Shown: positions 1 through 9,533 of the stretch, one piece after another
Position numbering within the stretch: position 1 is the stretch's first letter
Layout: each line of letters begins with the position of its first letter
Notes under the pieces: model-generated
Seen by the model: the letters and a program-made list of their open reading frames with translations, nothing else
Told to the model about the DNA's origin: nothing
Databases searched by the model: none
Made by a program: the position numbers and the translations under genes
Assembly (NCBI RefSeq): GCF_041346945.1
Contig: NZ_CP166850.1
Span: 2,852,001-2,916,000, forward strand
Direction: 5' to 3'
DNA length: 64,000 nucleotides
Source: Amycolatopsis sp. cg9
GTDB lineage: Bacteria > Actinomycetota > Actinomycetes > Mycobacteriales > Pseudonocardiaceae

Positions 1-1148
1 CGGCGACGGCGTCGCCCAGCTCGCTCGGCCGCGCCGACGGCGAGTCCGTCAGCGTCTGCAGGTACTCGACGGCCTCGGTGTGGTGGCCGAGCTGGAGCAG
101 CCCGTAGAGCGTGTGCAGCCGGTTGGCGAACTCGTGCCGCTGCGCGCGCAGGCCGTCGGACAGCGCGCGGATGCCGTCGAGCTCGCGGGTGAGCGCGTCG
201 AGGTCGGTGCGGTCGCGGAAGGTCAGCACCGTGCCGATCGGCCGGTCGTCCAGCCGGACCGCGCGCGAATTGACGACCAGCACGCGGTTCCCGGCCACGG
301 CCAGGAGGTTGTCGACCGGCCGTCCTTCGCCGACGGCTTTGTGCAGCCGCGGGCTGAGTTCGAGCTCCGCCAGCGCCGCGCCGATCGGGAGCTCGGTGCC
401 GAGCAGGCGTTCGGCCTCGTCGTTGCGGACCGAGACGCGGTTGGCCTCGTCCACGGCGAGCACGCCCTCGCCGATCCCGTGCAGCACGGCTTCGCGTTCG
501 TAGAGCAGCTCGGTCAGTTCGTGCGGCTCGAGCCCGTGCGTGACGCGCCGCAGCCGCCGGTTCAGCAGGGCCGACGCGCCCGCGCCGAGCAGCAGCGCCC
601 CGCCGGCGAACACGAGCGTGATCACCAGGAGCTGGTTGAAGTCGCCGGTCGGGTCGGCCACGTCGAAGCCGACGCTGACCTCGCCGACCACGCGCCGCCC
701 CTGCCAGATCGGGGTCTTGCTGCGCACGGACAAGCCGAGCGTGCCGCTCTGCACCGCGCTGATCTCGTCCTGCCCGGCGAGCGCCCGCTCCGGCGACGTG
801 CTCACCGGCTTGCCGATCTCGGAGCGCGTCGGGTGGGCGAGCCGGATGCCCTTGTCGTCGGTGATCACCACGAACAGGGCTTCGTTGACCTTCGTGACGG
901 CGAGGACGCGGTCCTCGAGCGGGCCGCCGGGGACCTTAGCGGCGGCGTTCGCGATCACGACCGGGTCCGCCGCGACGGACTTCGCGATGGCCAGCGCGCG
1001 CAGCCCGTACTGGTCGGTGAGGGTGTTCCGCAGCAGAACGCTGACCAGCGCGACGCCGAGCCCGACGACCAGGGCCACCACGCCGATCTGCAGCAGCAGC
1101 ACCTGCCTGCTGAACCGCATCCGCGGGAAGAGCGCCCACTTTGGCATG
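1..1148 (-). CDS. CitA/DcuS-type sensor histidine kinase, 3' part beyond window
   Basis: Membrane sensor kinase of the citrate/dicarboxylate (CitA/DcuS) family. The visible 382 residues show a TM helix at about 13-35, a periplasmic sCache-like domain to about 185, a second TM helix at about 190-210, a PAS region and the SpoB-like phosphoacceptor box RHEFANRLHTLYGLLQLG near the window edge. The GHKL ATPase domain lies outside the window. An in-frame ATG at 1160 is an alternative start. It faces the ABC transporter operon across a 163-nt gap, so the kinase pair may control that operon. The ligand is unknown, and any partner response regulator would lie off the left edge. Confidence 0.85.
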
Positions 1149-1311
1149 GCTGGGAACATACCCCCAGGTCACGGCAGTGCGCTAAATGAGCAAATCATTC
1201 AGAACGCACAGCTCGCGCGGAGAACGTCGACAAGCTTCACCTCGAAGCAACGGCTGCTTAACGTCCCTTCCCAACGTGAGCCCCACCACGTGACGAAGGA
1301 GTCACCTCCCC

Positions 1312-2118
1312 ATGGTTCCCCCACTGATCGAACTCACCGGAGCCACCAAACGGTTCCCGAGCGGGTCCGGTTCCGTGCACACGGCCGTCCGCGATCTGAC
1401 CATGACCGTGCAGCCCGGCGAGTTCGTCGCCGTGGTCGGCCCGACGGGCTGCGGCAAGTCGACGACGCTCTCGCTGGTCTCCGGGCTGCAGCCGCCGTCC
1501 GCCGGCCGGGTGCGGGTGAACGGCGAGGACGTGAAGTCCATCCCGGACGGGGTCGGCTACATGTTCCAGACCGACGCCGTGATGCCGTGGCGCTCCGTGC
1601 TGGAGAACGTCGCCTCCGGCCCGCGCTTCCGCGGCGTGCCGAAGGCCGAGGCCCGCGCGCAGGCCGTCGACTGGATCGCCCGCGTCGGGCTCGCGGGCTT
1701 CGAGAAGTACTACCCGCACCAGCTTTCCGGCGGCATGCGCAAGCGCGTCGCGCTGGCCCAGACGCTGGTCACCAAGCCGAAGATCCTGCTGATGGACGAG
1801 CCGTTCTCGGCGCTGGACGTCCAGACGCGGGCGCTGATGCAGGACGAGCTGCTGCGGCTGTGGTCGGGTTCGGGGGCCGCGGTGATCTTCGTGACGCACG
1901 ACCTCGACGAGGCCATCGCGCTGGCGGACAAGGTCGTCGTGCTGACGACGTCGCCGGCCACCGTGAAGGACGTCTTCGAAATCCCGCTGGAGCGGCCGCG
2001 GAAGGTCGAGGACCTGCGGCTCACCGAGGACTTCCGCAAGCTCTACGCGGACATCTGGGAATCACTGCGCAGCGAGGTCGACAAGGCCCGTGAGAAGGGA
2101 GCGAGCAATGTCGCTTGA
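1312..2118 (+). CDS. ABC transporter ATP-binding protein, nitrate/sulfonate (NitT/TauT) type
   Basis: Cytoplasmic ATPase of an uptake system, 268 aa, the usual length. Walker A GPTGCGKST lies at 43-51, the Q-loop at Q86, signature LSGGM at 138-142 and Walker B ILLMDE at 158-163, followed by the H-loop region VTHDLDEA. A GAAGGAG ribosome site precedes the ATG. Its 3' end overlaps the permease gene by 11 nt, so the two are translationally coupled. Family resemblance is to SsuB/TauB/NrtC. The substrate cannot be told from the sequence. Confidence 0.9.
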   Translation: MVPPLIELTGATKRFPSGSGSVHTAVRDLTMTVQPGEFVAVVGPTGCGKSTTLSLVSGLQPPSAGRVRVNGEDVKSIPDGVGYMFQTDAVMPWRSVLENVASGPRFRGVPKAEARAQAVDWIARVGLAGFEKYYPHQLSGGMRKRVALAQTLVTKPKILLMDEPFSALDVQTRALMQDELLRLWSGSGAAVIFVTHDLDEAIALADKVVVLTTSPATVKDVFEIPLERPRKVEDLRLTEDFRKLYADIWESLRSEVDKAREKGASNVA

Positions 2119-2995
2119 GACCCCCGCGGCCCCGTCCGCGCCGCTCCCGGTCCTCGAGACCGAGCAGGACATCCTGGCCCGCGCGAAGCAGGCTTCCGCG
2201 AAGCGCAAGCGCAACATCTGGCTGCTGCGCCTGGCGATCGTCGTCGTCTGGCTGGGCAGCTGGGAGCTGACCGCCACGTACTGGATCGACCCGTTCTTCT
2301 ACTCGAAGCCGTCGAAGATCTGGGAGCGGCTGGTCGAGTGGTTCTCCACCGGCACCGACTTCGGCTCGATCTGGTACCAGGTCCTGGTGACCGTCGAGGA
2401 GGCCGCGATCGGGTTCGTCATCGGCGCGATCGCCGGTGTCGTGCTCGGCGTGATCCTCGGCCGCAGCTCGTACCTCGCGCAGGTGCTGGCGCCGTTCATC
2501 AAGGCCGCCAACGCGTTGCCGCGCATCGTGCTCGCCGCGCTGTTCGTGATCTGGTTCGGGCTCGGGCTGTCGTCGAAGGTCGCGACCGTCGTCGTGCTCG
2601 TGTTCTTCGCGGTGTTCTTCAACGCCTTCACCGGCGCCCGCGAGGTCGACCGGAACCTGATCGACAACGCGCGCATCCTCGGCGCGACCCGCGGCCAGGT
2701 GCTCAAGTCGATCGTGCTGCCGAGCGCGACGTCGTGGATCCTGTCGTCGCTGCACGTCGCGTTCGGCTTCGCGCTGATCGGCGCGGTGGTCGGCGAGTAC
2801 ACCGGCGCCAAGGCCGGCATGGGCTTCCTGATCGCCAACGCGCAAGGCACGTTCGACACCGCGGGCGTGTACGCCGGGATGCTGATCATCACGGTGGTCG
2901 CGCTGCTGGCCGAGTGGGGGATCAGCTCCCTCGAAGGCAGGCTGCTGCGCTGGCGGCCGCCGTCCGCCTCCGAAGCCGCGATCAAGGCGGTCTGA
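2108..2995 (+). CDS. ABC transporter permease, NitT/TauT type
   Basis: Inner-membrane permease of 295 aa with the BPD_transp_1 fold. A cytoplasmic N-terminus of about 40 residues is followed by roughly six TM helices. The coupling (EAA-like) segment is around NARILGATRGQVLKSIVLPS. The ATG at 2108 is chosen because GAGAAGGGA sits 8-10 nt upstream; an earlier in-frame start would lie inside the ATPase gene without a site. It is the second gene of a three-gene ABC operon. Confidence 0.88.
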   Translation: MSLETPAAPSAPLPVLETEQDILARAKQASAKRKRNIWLLRLAIVVVWLGSWELTATYWIDPFFYSKPSKIWERLVEWFSTGTDFGSIWYQVLVTVEEAAIGFVIGAIAGVVLGVILGRSSYLAQVLAPFIKAANALPRIVLAALFVIWFGLGLSSKVATVVVLVFFAVFFNAFTGAREVDRNLIDNARILGATRGQVLKSIVLPSATSWILSSLHVAFGFALIGAVVGEYTGAKAGMGFLIANAQGTFDTAGVYAGMLIITVVALLAEWGISSLEGRLLRWRPPSASEAAIKAV

Positions 2996-2996
2996 C

Positions 2997-4052
2997 ATGC
3001 GCTGGAAGAGGACGATCGGCGTGGTGGCCGCGATCGCGGTCGCCGCGGCCGGGCTCACCGGGTGCCGGGACTCGCGGGAAATCGCGCTCGGCACCACCGG
3101 GCGGCCGCACATCAAGATCATGATCGGTGGCATCTCGAAGGTCATCTACCTGCCCGGGCAGCTGGCGCAGCAGATCGGCGCGTACCAGCGGCAGGGCCTC
3201 GACGTCGAGCTGTTCGACCAGCCCTCGGGCGCGAACGCCGAGACGTCGCTGCTGGCCGGCGAGGTGCAGGGGGTGGTCGGGTTCTACGACCACACGATCG
3301 ACCTGCAGGCCAAGGAGCAGTGCATCCAGAGCGTCGTGCAGTTCGCGAACGTGCCGGGCGAGGCCGAGATGGTCGCGACCGGCAAGGCGGGCGAGATCAA
3401 GTCCGGCAAGGACTTCAAGGGCCGCAACCTCGGCGTCACGTCCCTGGGCTCGTCGACCGACTTCCTGACCAAGGCGCTGGCCGCGCGCGGCGGCGTCAGC
3501 TCGAAGGACTACACGCCGGTCAAGGTCGGCGCCGGGCAGACGTTCATCTCGGCGATGAACCAGGGTTCGATCGACGCCGGGATGACCACCGACCCGACGA
3601 TCGCGCAGCTGACCAACACCGGGCAGGCCAAGGTGCTCTACGAGATGCGCACCGTCGAAGGCACGAAAGCCGCTTTGGGTGGTTTGTACCCGGCGAGTTC
3701 GCTGTACATGGGCTGCGAAATCGTGAAGCGGTATCCGGACATCGTGCAGAAACTGGCCAATGCGTACGTCGAGACCCTGAAATGGATTTCGACGCACACA
3801 CCGGAACAAGTCGCCGACATCATGCCGCCGTCGTTCGCCGGCGGGGACAAGGCGCTGTACGTGAAGTCGCTCAAGGACAGCCTGCCGATGTTCACGAAGG
3901 ACGGCCGGATGGACGCGGCGGGCGCCCAGAACGTGCTGAAGGTGCTGGGCGAGTCGTCGAGCAACGTCAAGCCGAAAAAGGACAAGATCGACCTTTCGCA
4001 GACGTACACGACGAAGTTCGTGGACGCGGCGCACGCCCAGGCGGCGCAGTAG
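2997..4052 (+). CDS. ABC transporter substrate-binding lipoprotein (NMT1/SsuA-like)
   Basis: Extracytoplasmic binding protein of 351 aa. The signal peptide ends in a lipobox LTGC (Cys23), so it should be lipid-anchored outside the cell. The body has the periplasmic-binding-protein type II pattern of nitrate, sulfonate and thiamine-precursor binders, for example a GQTFISAMNQGSIDAGMTTD stretch. It begins one base after the permease stop. Substrate unknown; sulfonates, nitrate and pyrimidine precursors are all possible for the family. Confidence 0.85.
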   Translation: MRWKRTIGVVAAIAVAAAGLTGCRDSREIALGTTGRPHIKIMIGGISKVIYLPGQLAQQIGAYQRQGLDVELFDQPSGANAETSLLAGEVQGVVGFYDHTIDLQAKEQCIQSVVQFANVPGEAEMVATGKAGEIKSGKDFKGRNLGVTSLGSSTDFLTKALAARGGVSSKDYTPVKVGAGQTFISAMNQGSIDAGMTTDPTIAQLTNTGQAKVLYEMRTVEGTKAALGGLYPASSLYMGCEIVKRYPDIVQKLANAYVETLKWISTHTPEQVADIMPPSFAGGDKALYVKSLKDSLPMFTKDGRMDAAGAQNVLKVLGESSSNVKPKKDKIDLSQTYTTKFVDAAHAQAAQ

Positions 4053-4090
4053 CCCGCTCACCTGTCCGGGCGGTTGGTGAGCGATATCGA

Positions 4091-4128
4091 CCCGTGAAGG
4101 CCTTTTCCCCCGCGAAGGCCTTCACGGG
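4091..4128 (+). terminator. Intrinsic-type terminator after the ABC operon
   Basis: A perfect 14-bp stem (CCCGTGAAGGCCTT with its complement) encloses a 10-nt loop 38 nt after the lipoprotein stop. There is no long T run, as is common in actinomycetes. Confidence 0.75.
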
Positions 4129-4239
4129 TCCTTTCGGACAATGTGAAGACCATTCGAAAGTAGCTACCTTCTTTTCGGTGCGGCTCCAACACTTGAGGAC
4201 ACGGTTTTCCCGGTCCCCATCGGTGAACGGAGTCCCCGC

Positions 4240-4965
4240 ATGTCCAGAATCCTTTCGTCGCGCGCTGCCCGAGTCCTCACGGCGGTCGCCGCGGCCGCCG
4301 CCGGCCTCGCGGTTTCGGGCACCGCGCACGCCGCCGTCGAATACGGCTCCCACTCTTTTGACGAACACTTCCACGGCCACCAGTTCTCCGGCGGCAACTG
4401 GGGCGGCTACGTCAGCTTCGGCAGCTTCACGACGGCGACCGCGAGCTGGACCGAGCCGACCGTGACCTGCCGGTCGAGCAACGACCTGTTCGCACCCTGG
4501 GTCGGCATCGACGGCGACGGATCGTCCACAGTGGAGCAGACCGGCGTCGAAACGGACTGCTCCAGCGGGCGTCCGGTCTATTCCGCCTGGTACGAGATGT
4601 ACCCGGCCGCCCCGGTGTACTACAACGTGTCGGTGAGCGCGGGCGACCACATCACCGCGACGGTGACGCGCACCGCCACGAACACCTACCGCCTCGACCT
4701 GTCCGACACCACCAAGGGCTGGACGAAGACCACCACGAAGTCCCTGACCTCGAAGCACGCGTCGGCGGAGGCGATCATCGAATCCCCGACCGACTCCTAC
4801 CCGACGATCTCGGGCGGCATCACCTTCACCGGCGTCAAGTTCAACGGGACGAACCTGGCGTCGACCAGCCCGTCCGCGCTGAACGCCGACGACCGCGGCA
4901 CGAACACCTGGATCCCGGGCGCCATCGGCTCGGACGGGCAGAGCTTCACGATCTCGCGGCACTGA
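4240..4965 (+). CDS. Secreted G1-family (eqolisin-like) glutamic peptidase
   Basis: 241 aa with a Sec signal peptide ending AHA-A at about residue 31. The mature domain matches the peptidase A4/G1 beta-sandwich: GGNWGGYV, then WVGIDGDG...EQTG carrying the candidate catalytic Gln100, the YEMYP strand, and ASAEAIIESP carrying the candidate catalytic Glu (177 or 181). Members are acid peptidases with a Gln/Glu dyad. It stands alone between two hairpins. Function is inferred from family motifs; activity is not shown. Confidence 0.8.
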   Translation: MSRILSSRAARVLTAVAAAAAGLAVSGTAHAAVEYGSHSFDEHFHGHQFSGGNWGGYVSFGSFTTATASWTEPTVTCRSSNDLFAPWVGIDGDGSSTVEQTGVETDCSSGRPVYSAWYEMYPAAPVYYNVSVSAGDHITATVTRTATNTYRLDLSDTTKGWTKTTTKSLTSKHASAEAIIESPTDSYPTISGGITFTGVKFNGTNLASTSPSALNADDRGTNTWIPGAIGSDGQSFTISRH

Positions 4966-4972
4966 AAGTCGT

Positions 4973-5000
4973 GACGCCCCCGGTGCCCACCGGGGGCGTC
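4973..5000. terminator. Bidirectional hairpin between convergent genes
   Basis: A perfect 13-bp stem, GACGCCCCCGGTG and its complement, with a 2-nt loop between the stops of the peptidase gene and the LytTR-like gene. It could end transcription from both sides. Confidence 0.75.
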
Positions 5001-5361
5001 AGATCTTGGGCAGCCGCACGGTGACCTTCGTGCTCACCTCGGCCCGCACGTCCACGTGCTCGGCGGCCACCCACTGCCGGTCGTCGACCCGGACGAACCC
5101 GGCGGCGGCCCAGTCGGAGGTCAGCACCGAAACCGGCACCCGCACGGAGAACACGCCGTTGGCCGTGGTGACCTCGGCGAACCGGGCGATCATCCGGGCG
5201 AGGTCGAGGCCGTTCAACCCGGGCATCTCGATGTCCGGGAACACGGCGTCCAGCGGTTCCTTCTGCCGCAGGACCTCGTGGATGTACCGCGTCGCGGTGA
5301 GCGCGTCCGAGACGCCGTCGACCGCGAGCGCGGTCAGCCGGCCGGGCTTCGGGCGCGACAT
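4999..5361 (-). CDS. Internally deleted LytTR-type response regulator (likely remnant)
   Basis: 120 aa. Residues 30-62 resemble the middle of a receiver domain (LDAVFPDIEMPGLNGLDLAR, with the phospho-Asp context), and the rest resembles a LytTR DNA-binding half (VRVPVSVL...WAAAGFVRVDDRQWVAAEHV). A normal LytTR regulator is about 240 aa. The last half of the receiver and the linker appear to be missing, and the C-terminus stops early. The frame is open with an ATG, so it may still make a short protein. No sensor kinase is adjacent. Confidence 0.5.
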   Translation of the reverse strand: MSRPKPGRLTALAVDGVSDALTATRYIHEVLRQKEPLDAVFPDIEMPGLNGLDLARMIARFAEVTTANGVFSVRVPVSVLTSDWAAAGFVRVDDRQWVAAEHVDVRAEVSTKVTVRLPKI

Positions 5362-5424
5362 CGGCTGCTCGGTTCAAGGGTCGCCGAGGTTTCGGGTGGT
5401 CGTCAATTGTCAGGAAGTCGACAG

Positions 5425-6096
5425 TTACTTCAGGTTGTTGATCGCCCAGGCGACCACCATCACCGCGAGGATCAGGGAGATGACGGCCTGCAGCATCATC
5501 GTCAGCTTCGCCCAGATCCGCAGCGGCATGACGTCGGTGGGGCTGAAGGCGGCCGCGTTGGTGAACGAGAAGTACAGGTAGTCCAAGTAGGACGGTTCCC
5601 AGTCCTGGTGCGCCAGGCCCGGGTCGGCCATCTGCGGGAACTGCAGGTCGGGGAACTCCGCCCGGCCGGCCGCCCGCCGGCCCGGGCCGCCGCGGTCGAA
5701 CTCCCAGTACCAGAGGGAGAAGGCGACGATGTTCGTCCAGTAGACGATCCCGCCGGTGACCAGCACGGCGCCGGCGTGGGCGCCGATCGTGCCGGCCGCG
5801 ATGCGGTAGACGAGCGTCACCGCGGAGCCGGCGTTCACCGCGGTCACGGCGGCGACCAGCAGCAGCGAGATGACCCGTTCGACCGCGCTGAACTGGCTCA
5901 TCCGCCCCGGGTTGACCAGCAGCAGCGCCACCACGAGCAGCGCCGACACCGCGGGCAGCAGCCACTGCGGGTGCAGCGCCATGTCGTCGGGCAGGGCGAC
6001 CTGCAGCACGAGCGTGACCACGACGACGCCCATCGCCGGCCAGCGGGTCTCGCCGGAGGTCCGCCGGCGCCACGCGGGAAGTGCCTCTTCTGTCAC
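5425..6096 (-). CDS. DUF1345-type integral membrane protein
   Basis: 223 aa with about six hydrophobic helices. The last part (LDYLYFSFTNAAAFSPTDVM, then a long helix) is the family's conserved end and looks like a two-TM channel pore region without a selectivity filter. A charged loop of about 45 residues precedes it. The gene follows the LuxR regulator gene on the same strand across two palindromes. Molecular function is unknown for the family. Confidence 0.7.
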   Translation of the reverse strand: MTEEALPAWRRRTSGETRWPAMGVVVVTLVLQVALPDDMALHPQWLLPAVSALLVVALLLVNPGRMSQFSAVERVISLLLVAAVTAVNAGSAVTLVYRIAAGTIGAHAGAVLVTGGIVYWTNIVAFSLWYWEFDRGGPGRRAAGRAEFPDLQFPQMADPGLAHQDWEPSYLDYLYFSFTNAAAFSPTDVMPLRIWAKLTMMLQAVISLILAVMVVAWAINNLK

Positions 6097-6116
6097 CGCC
6101 TCACGCTAGGCCCTCG

Positions 6117-6171
6117 CCGCACTTTCACGTGAAAGTGCGGCCCCCAGGTCGGCACTTTCACGTGAAAGTGC
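6117..6171. repeat. Two tandem perfect palindromes (CACTTTCACGTGAAAGTG core)
   Basis: A 24-bp perfect palindrome at 6117-6140 and a 20-bp perfect palindrome at 6152-6171 share the core GCACTTTCACGTGAAAGTGC, with centres 33 bp apart (about three helical turns). They fill the gap between the LuxR regulator stop and the DUF1345 start. They could be paired operators for the DUF1345 gene or a doubled hairpin terminator. Confidence 0.7.
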
Positions 6172-6179
6172 GGGACGGG

Positions 6180-9089
6180 TCAGCTGGCGGGGGCGGTGGC
6201 GAAGTCGCCTGGCAGCTTGCGGGCCACGTCCGTGCGGGAGCGCGCGCCGAGCTTCCGGAGCACCTTCGCCACGTGCTGCTCCACCGTCCGCGGGGACAGG
6301 AACAGCCCGTCGGCGATCTCGCGGTTCGTCCGCCCCTCCGCGAGCATCCGCGCGACTTCGCGCTCCCGCGGCGACAGCTCGCTCCCGTAGCCGCGCCGCC
6401 CGCGTTGCGAAGGCGCCCACGCGCCGTGTTCGCGCAGCTGGTGGCGGCAGCGTCCGGCATCCCGCGTCGCGCCCAGCTGCTCGTACGCCTCGGCGGCCGC
6501 GGTCAGCTCTTCGACGGCGTCGCGGTTGCCCGCCGCCAGCCGGCACATCGCGGCTCGTTCCCGCATCGCCGTCGCCGGGTAGGGCATCGGCAGGACCGTG
6601 TACCCCGACGCGGCTTCGTCGAACAGCGTCGCCGCGGCCAGGTGCTTGCCCCGCGCCTCCAGCAGCACCGCGCGCCCGGCCAGCAGGGCGGCCGCGGCCA
6701 CCGGGGCGTCGCGGTCCTCGATGCCGCGGGCGAACGCCTCGACCACGCTGTCGGCCTCCGGCCAGCGCCCGGCCCGCGCGTACGCCTCCGCCGCCGCCGG
6801 GACCAGCGCCGCCGCCCAGATCCAGACGCCCTTGCGCCCGGCCGCGGCCACCGCCGTGTCGGCCGCCGCGCAGGCGCCGTCGACGTCGTCGGTCGCCAGC
6901 AGGACCGAGATCAGCACGCCGGCGGCCGAGAGCACCACCGGGATCGGCCCGCGGTCCGGCGCGTGCACGCTCGCCGCGGCCAGGTGCCGCTGCGCCGCGG
7001 CGAACTCCCCGCGCACGGCCGCGAGCCCGCCGAGCACCAGCGACGACTCCATGACGATCGGGCCGAGCTCCGGGTAGCTGTCCCGCAGCTGCTCGGCGGC
7101 TTCGGCGAGGCCGGTCCAGCGCCCGCGCACCCAGTCCAGCCGGACGCGGGTGCCCTGGATCAGCCCGATCGCGTACAGCGCGCCGGCGTCGGTCGCGCGC
7201 CGCACGCCCTCGGTGACCAGCCGGTCCGCGCGTTCGAGGTGCCCGGCCCACGACTGCCCGTCGGCGAGGTTGCACCACAGCCGGGCCAGCTGGACGCGCT
7301 CGGCGACCGTGCCGACGGTGTCCGACAGCGCTTCGAACTCCGCCCACGCCGAGCCGTCGCCGACGTGCGACGCGGCCGCGATGCGGTCGGCGGTCAGCGC
7401 GAGCCGCAGCTCGGGGTCGTCGAGCCGCTCGTACACCTCGCCCGCGCGGGCGCGCCAGGATTCGTGCCACGACAACGGCGTCAGCCCGTCGATCGGCTGG
7501 GCGAGCAGCGTGATCCCGCGCGCGGCGAGGTCGGGCCGGTCGGTCAGCTCGCCGATCGCGCGCTCGACTTCGAGGCGGCCGCGGCCGAGGCCGCCGATGG
7601 TCCGGACCAGCAGCATGCCGAGGCTCAGCCGGATCGAGCCGCGGACCGACGGCGGCAGCGCCACCTCTTCGAGGACGCGCTCGAGCGTGCCGATCACGTC
7701 GGGGCGGAAGCCCCGCAGCGCGACCTGGCTCAGCTTGCCCGCCACGCGCCCGGCGTCCGCCTGCGCCGGCCCGGGTTCGGCGAGCACCGACTGCAGCAGG
7801 TCGATCGCCCGCGACGTCTCGCCGCGCGTGACCGCTTCGTCGGCAGCCGCTTCCGCGTAGTGCCGCCACTGGTCGACGCGCCCGGCCGCGCGGGAGTGGC
7901 GGGCCAGCAGCGTGAGCGGTGGGGCCGGCTGCGCGGCGAGCACGCGGATCGCTTGCGCGTGCAGCAAGGCACGTTCGGGTCCGCTCACCGTGTCGTAGAC
8001 CGCCTTGCGCGCGAGCGGGTGCCGGAAGCCGTACTTGCCGTCGCCGACTTCGCCGAGCACCCCGCCCGACAACGCGGCCAGCAGGGCGGTGCGGAGGAGG
8101 TCGTCGGCGAGCCCGGCCAGCTCGCCGAGCACCGCGGCTTCGGCGCCGACGCCGAGCACCGCGGCCGCCCCGGCCAGCCGCACCGCCGGCTCGGGCAGCG
8201 CGGAAAGCCGTTCGGTGACGGCTTCCCGCAGCAGCACCGGCACTTCGAGGTTCTCCAGCAACCGGTCGGAAAGCACTTCGCCGACCGGCAGGCGGTCGGC
8301 CGCTTCCTTGAGCGCCCGCAGGGTTTCTTCGACCACGAACGGGATCCCGGCGGTGCACTCGTGCAGCTTCGCCGCGAACTCGTCGGTGACCCGGGGCAGT
8401 TCGAGGATTTCGACGGCCAGCCCGCGCACGGCGGCGACGTCGAGCGCGCCCAGCGCCACGCGGGCGGAGTGCACGGCCGGGTCGGTCCGGAACGGGGCGC
8501 CGAGCGGGCCGGGCCGGACATCGGTCGCGGACCGGTAGGTGGCAACGACGGCCAGTTCGGGCGGCATCGCGCCGGCGAGGAACCGCATGAGGTCGCGGGT
8601 GTCCTCGTCGGCCCACTGGAGGTCGTCGATCAGCACGAGCGCCGGCCCGCAGGCGGCCAGGACCTCCCGCACCGCGCGGAACACGCGGTGGCGCTCGGCA
8701 ACCGGGTCGGCCAACGGCTCGGGCCGCGGGGGAAGCGCTTCCGCGAGCTCCGGCAGCAACGGCCGCAGCACGCCGGCGACCGGGCTGAGCGGGCCGAGCG
8801 GCGTGTCGCCGACCGCGCGAAGCGCTTCCAGGACGGGCCCGTAGGGAAAGGGTTCCCGCAGCGGCTGGCAGGCCCCGGTGAGCACGCGGCCGCCGTCGAA
8901 CTCCTTGCGCCGCGCGATCTCCGCGAGCAACCGGGTCCGGCCCATGCCGGGTTCACCCTCGATCAGCACCGCCGCCGGCCGGTGCTGGAGCACGTCGACG
9001 ATGGCGTCCAGTTCGGCGTCGCGGCCGGTCAGCCGGGCGGGTCCGGACCGGACGGAGACGGAAGTGGGGCGGGGAGCGGTCAACCACAT
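6180..9089 (-). CDS. Large ATP-binding LuxR-family (LAL) transcriptional regulator
   Basis: 969 aa with an N-terminal STAND/AAA ATPase carrying Walker A GEPGMGRTRLL at about 45-55 and a Walker B region VLIDDLQWAD. A long helical (TPR-like) middle follows. The C-terminal LuxR HTH is ELSPREREVARMLAEGRTN...SPRTVEQHVAKVLRKLGA. The ATG at 9089 is chosen over one 24 nt upstream because GGAGG sits 5 nt before it. LAL regulators (MalT-like) usually activate secondary-metabolite or degradative genes. It is divergent from the secreted protease, a possible target. Confidence 0.88.
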   Translation of the reverse strand: MWLTAPRPTSVSVRSGPARLTGRDAELDAIVDVLQHRPAAVLIEGEPGMGRTRLLAEIARRKEFDGGRVLTGACQPLREPFPYGPVLEALRAVGDTPLGPLSPVAGVLRPLLPELAEALPPRPEPLADPVAERHRVFRAVREVLAACGPALVLIDDLQWADEDTRDLMRFLAGAMPPELAVVATYRSATDVRPGPLGAPFRTDPAVHSARVALGALDVAAVRGLAVEILELPRVTDEFAAKLHECTAGIPFVVEETLRALKEAADRLPVGEVLSDRLLENLEVPVLLREAVTERLSALPEPAVRLAGAAAVLGVGAEAAVLGELAGLADDLLRTALLAALSGGVLGEVGDGKYGFRHPLARKAVYDTVSGPERALLHAQAIRVLAAQPAPPLTLLARHSRAAGRVDQWRHYAEAAADEAVTRGETSRAIDLLQSVLAEPGPAQADAGRVAGKLSQVALRGFRPDVIGTLERVLEEVALPPSVRGSIRLSLGMLLVRTIGGLGRGRLEVERAIGELTDRPDLAARGITLLAQPIDGLTPLSWHESWRARAGEVYERLDDPELRLALTADRIAAASHVGDGSAWAEFEALSDTVGTVAERVQLARLWCNLADGQSWAGHLERADRLVTEGVRRATDAGALYAIGLIQGTRVRLDWVRGRWTGLAEAAEQLRDSYPELGPIVMESSLVLGGLAAVRGEFAAAQRHLAAASVHAPDRGPIPVVLSAAGVLISVLLATDDVDGACAAADTAVAAAGRKGVWIWAAALVPAAAEAYARAGRWPEADSVVEAFARGIEDRDAPVAAAALLAGRAVLLEARGKHLAAATLFDEAASGYTVLPMPYPATAMRERAAMCRLAAGNRDAVEELTAAAEAYEQLGATRDAGRCRHQLREHGAWAPSQRGRRGYGSELSPREREVARMLAEGRTNREIADGLFLSPRTVEQHVAKVLRKLGARSRTDVARKLPGDFATAPAS

Positions 9090-9533
9090 ATGACCTCCTC
9101 GGCGCTCCGGCACTGTGCGCGGGAGCCTAAGCAGCGCTGATCGTCCCGTAAACCATTAACCGAATAGGTGGTCGGTACCGCCGTCACACGTCCGCCTACC
9201 CGCTGTCACTGGTTTGCCGAGGGATCCGCCGGTTCTGGTGCACAGTGCGTGCGAAACCTCGGCGTTTCCCGCGTTCCGGGGGCACTTAGCTCGTTCCGGT
9301 TGGTGTCCCGGCTACCGAAAGTAGTTCACGGAAACCCTACTTAAGGACCTGTCCGACCGGGTGACATGCCGGGTTCGGGACCGCTTGGAGCAGGGGATAC
9401 GTCCGGGGTGAATGCGTATACCCATTCGCCGGGCGCCCGGATTGCACCGTAACGCCCACTGCGGGGACGCTCAGCCGGGTGAGTACCACTGCGTGGCCGG
9501 TGCGGAGCCGCGCGTAACCAACTAGGGAGAAGC
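9090..9533. other. Divergent intergenic region, LuxR regulator / secreted protease
   Basis: 444 nt with no supported gene. It should hold both divergent promoters. I see no clear sigma-70 boxes, repeats or riboswitch-like fold. A ribosome site AGGGAG lies just before the protease ATG. Confidence 0.5.
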
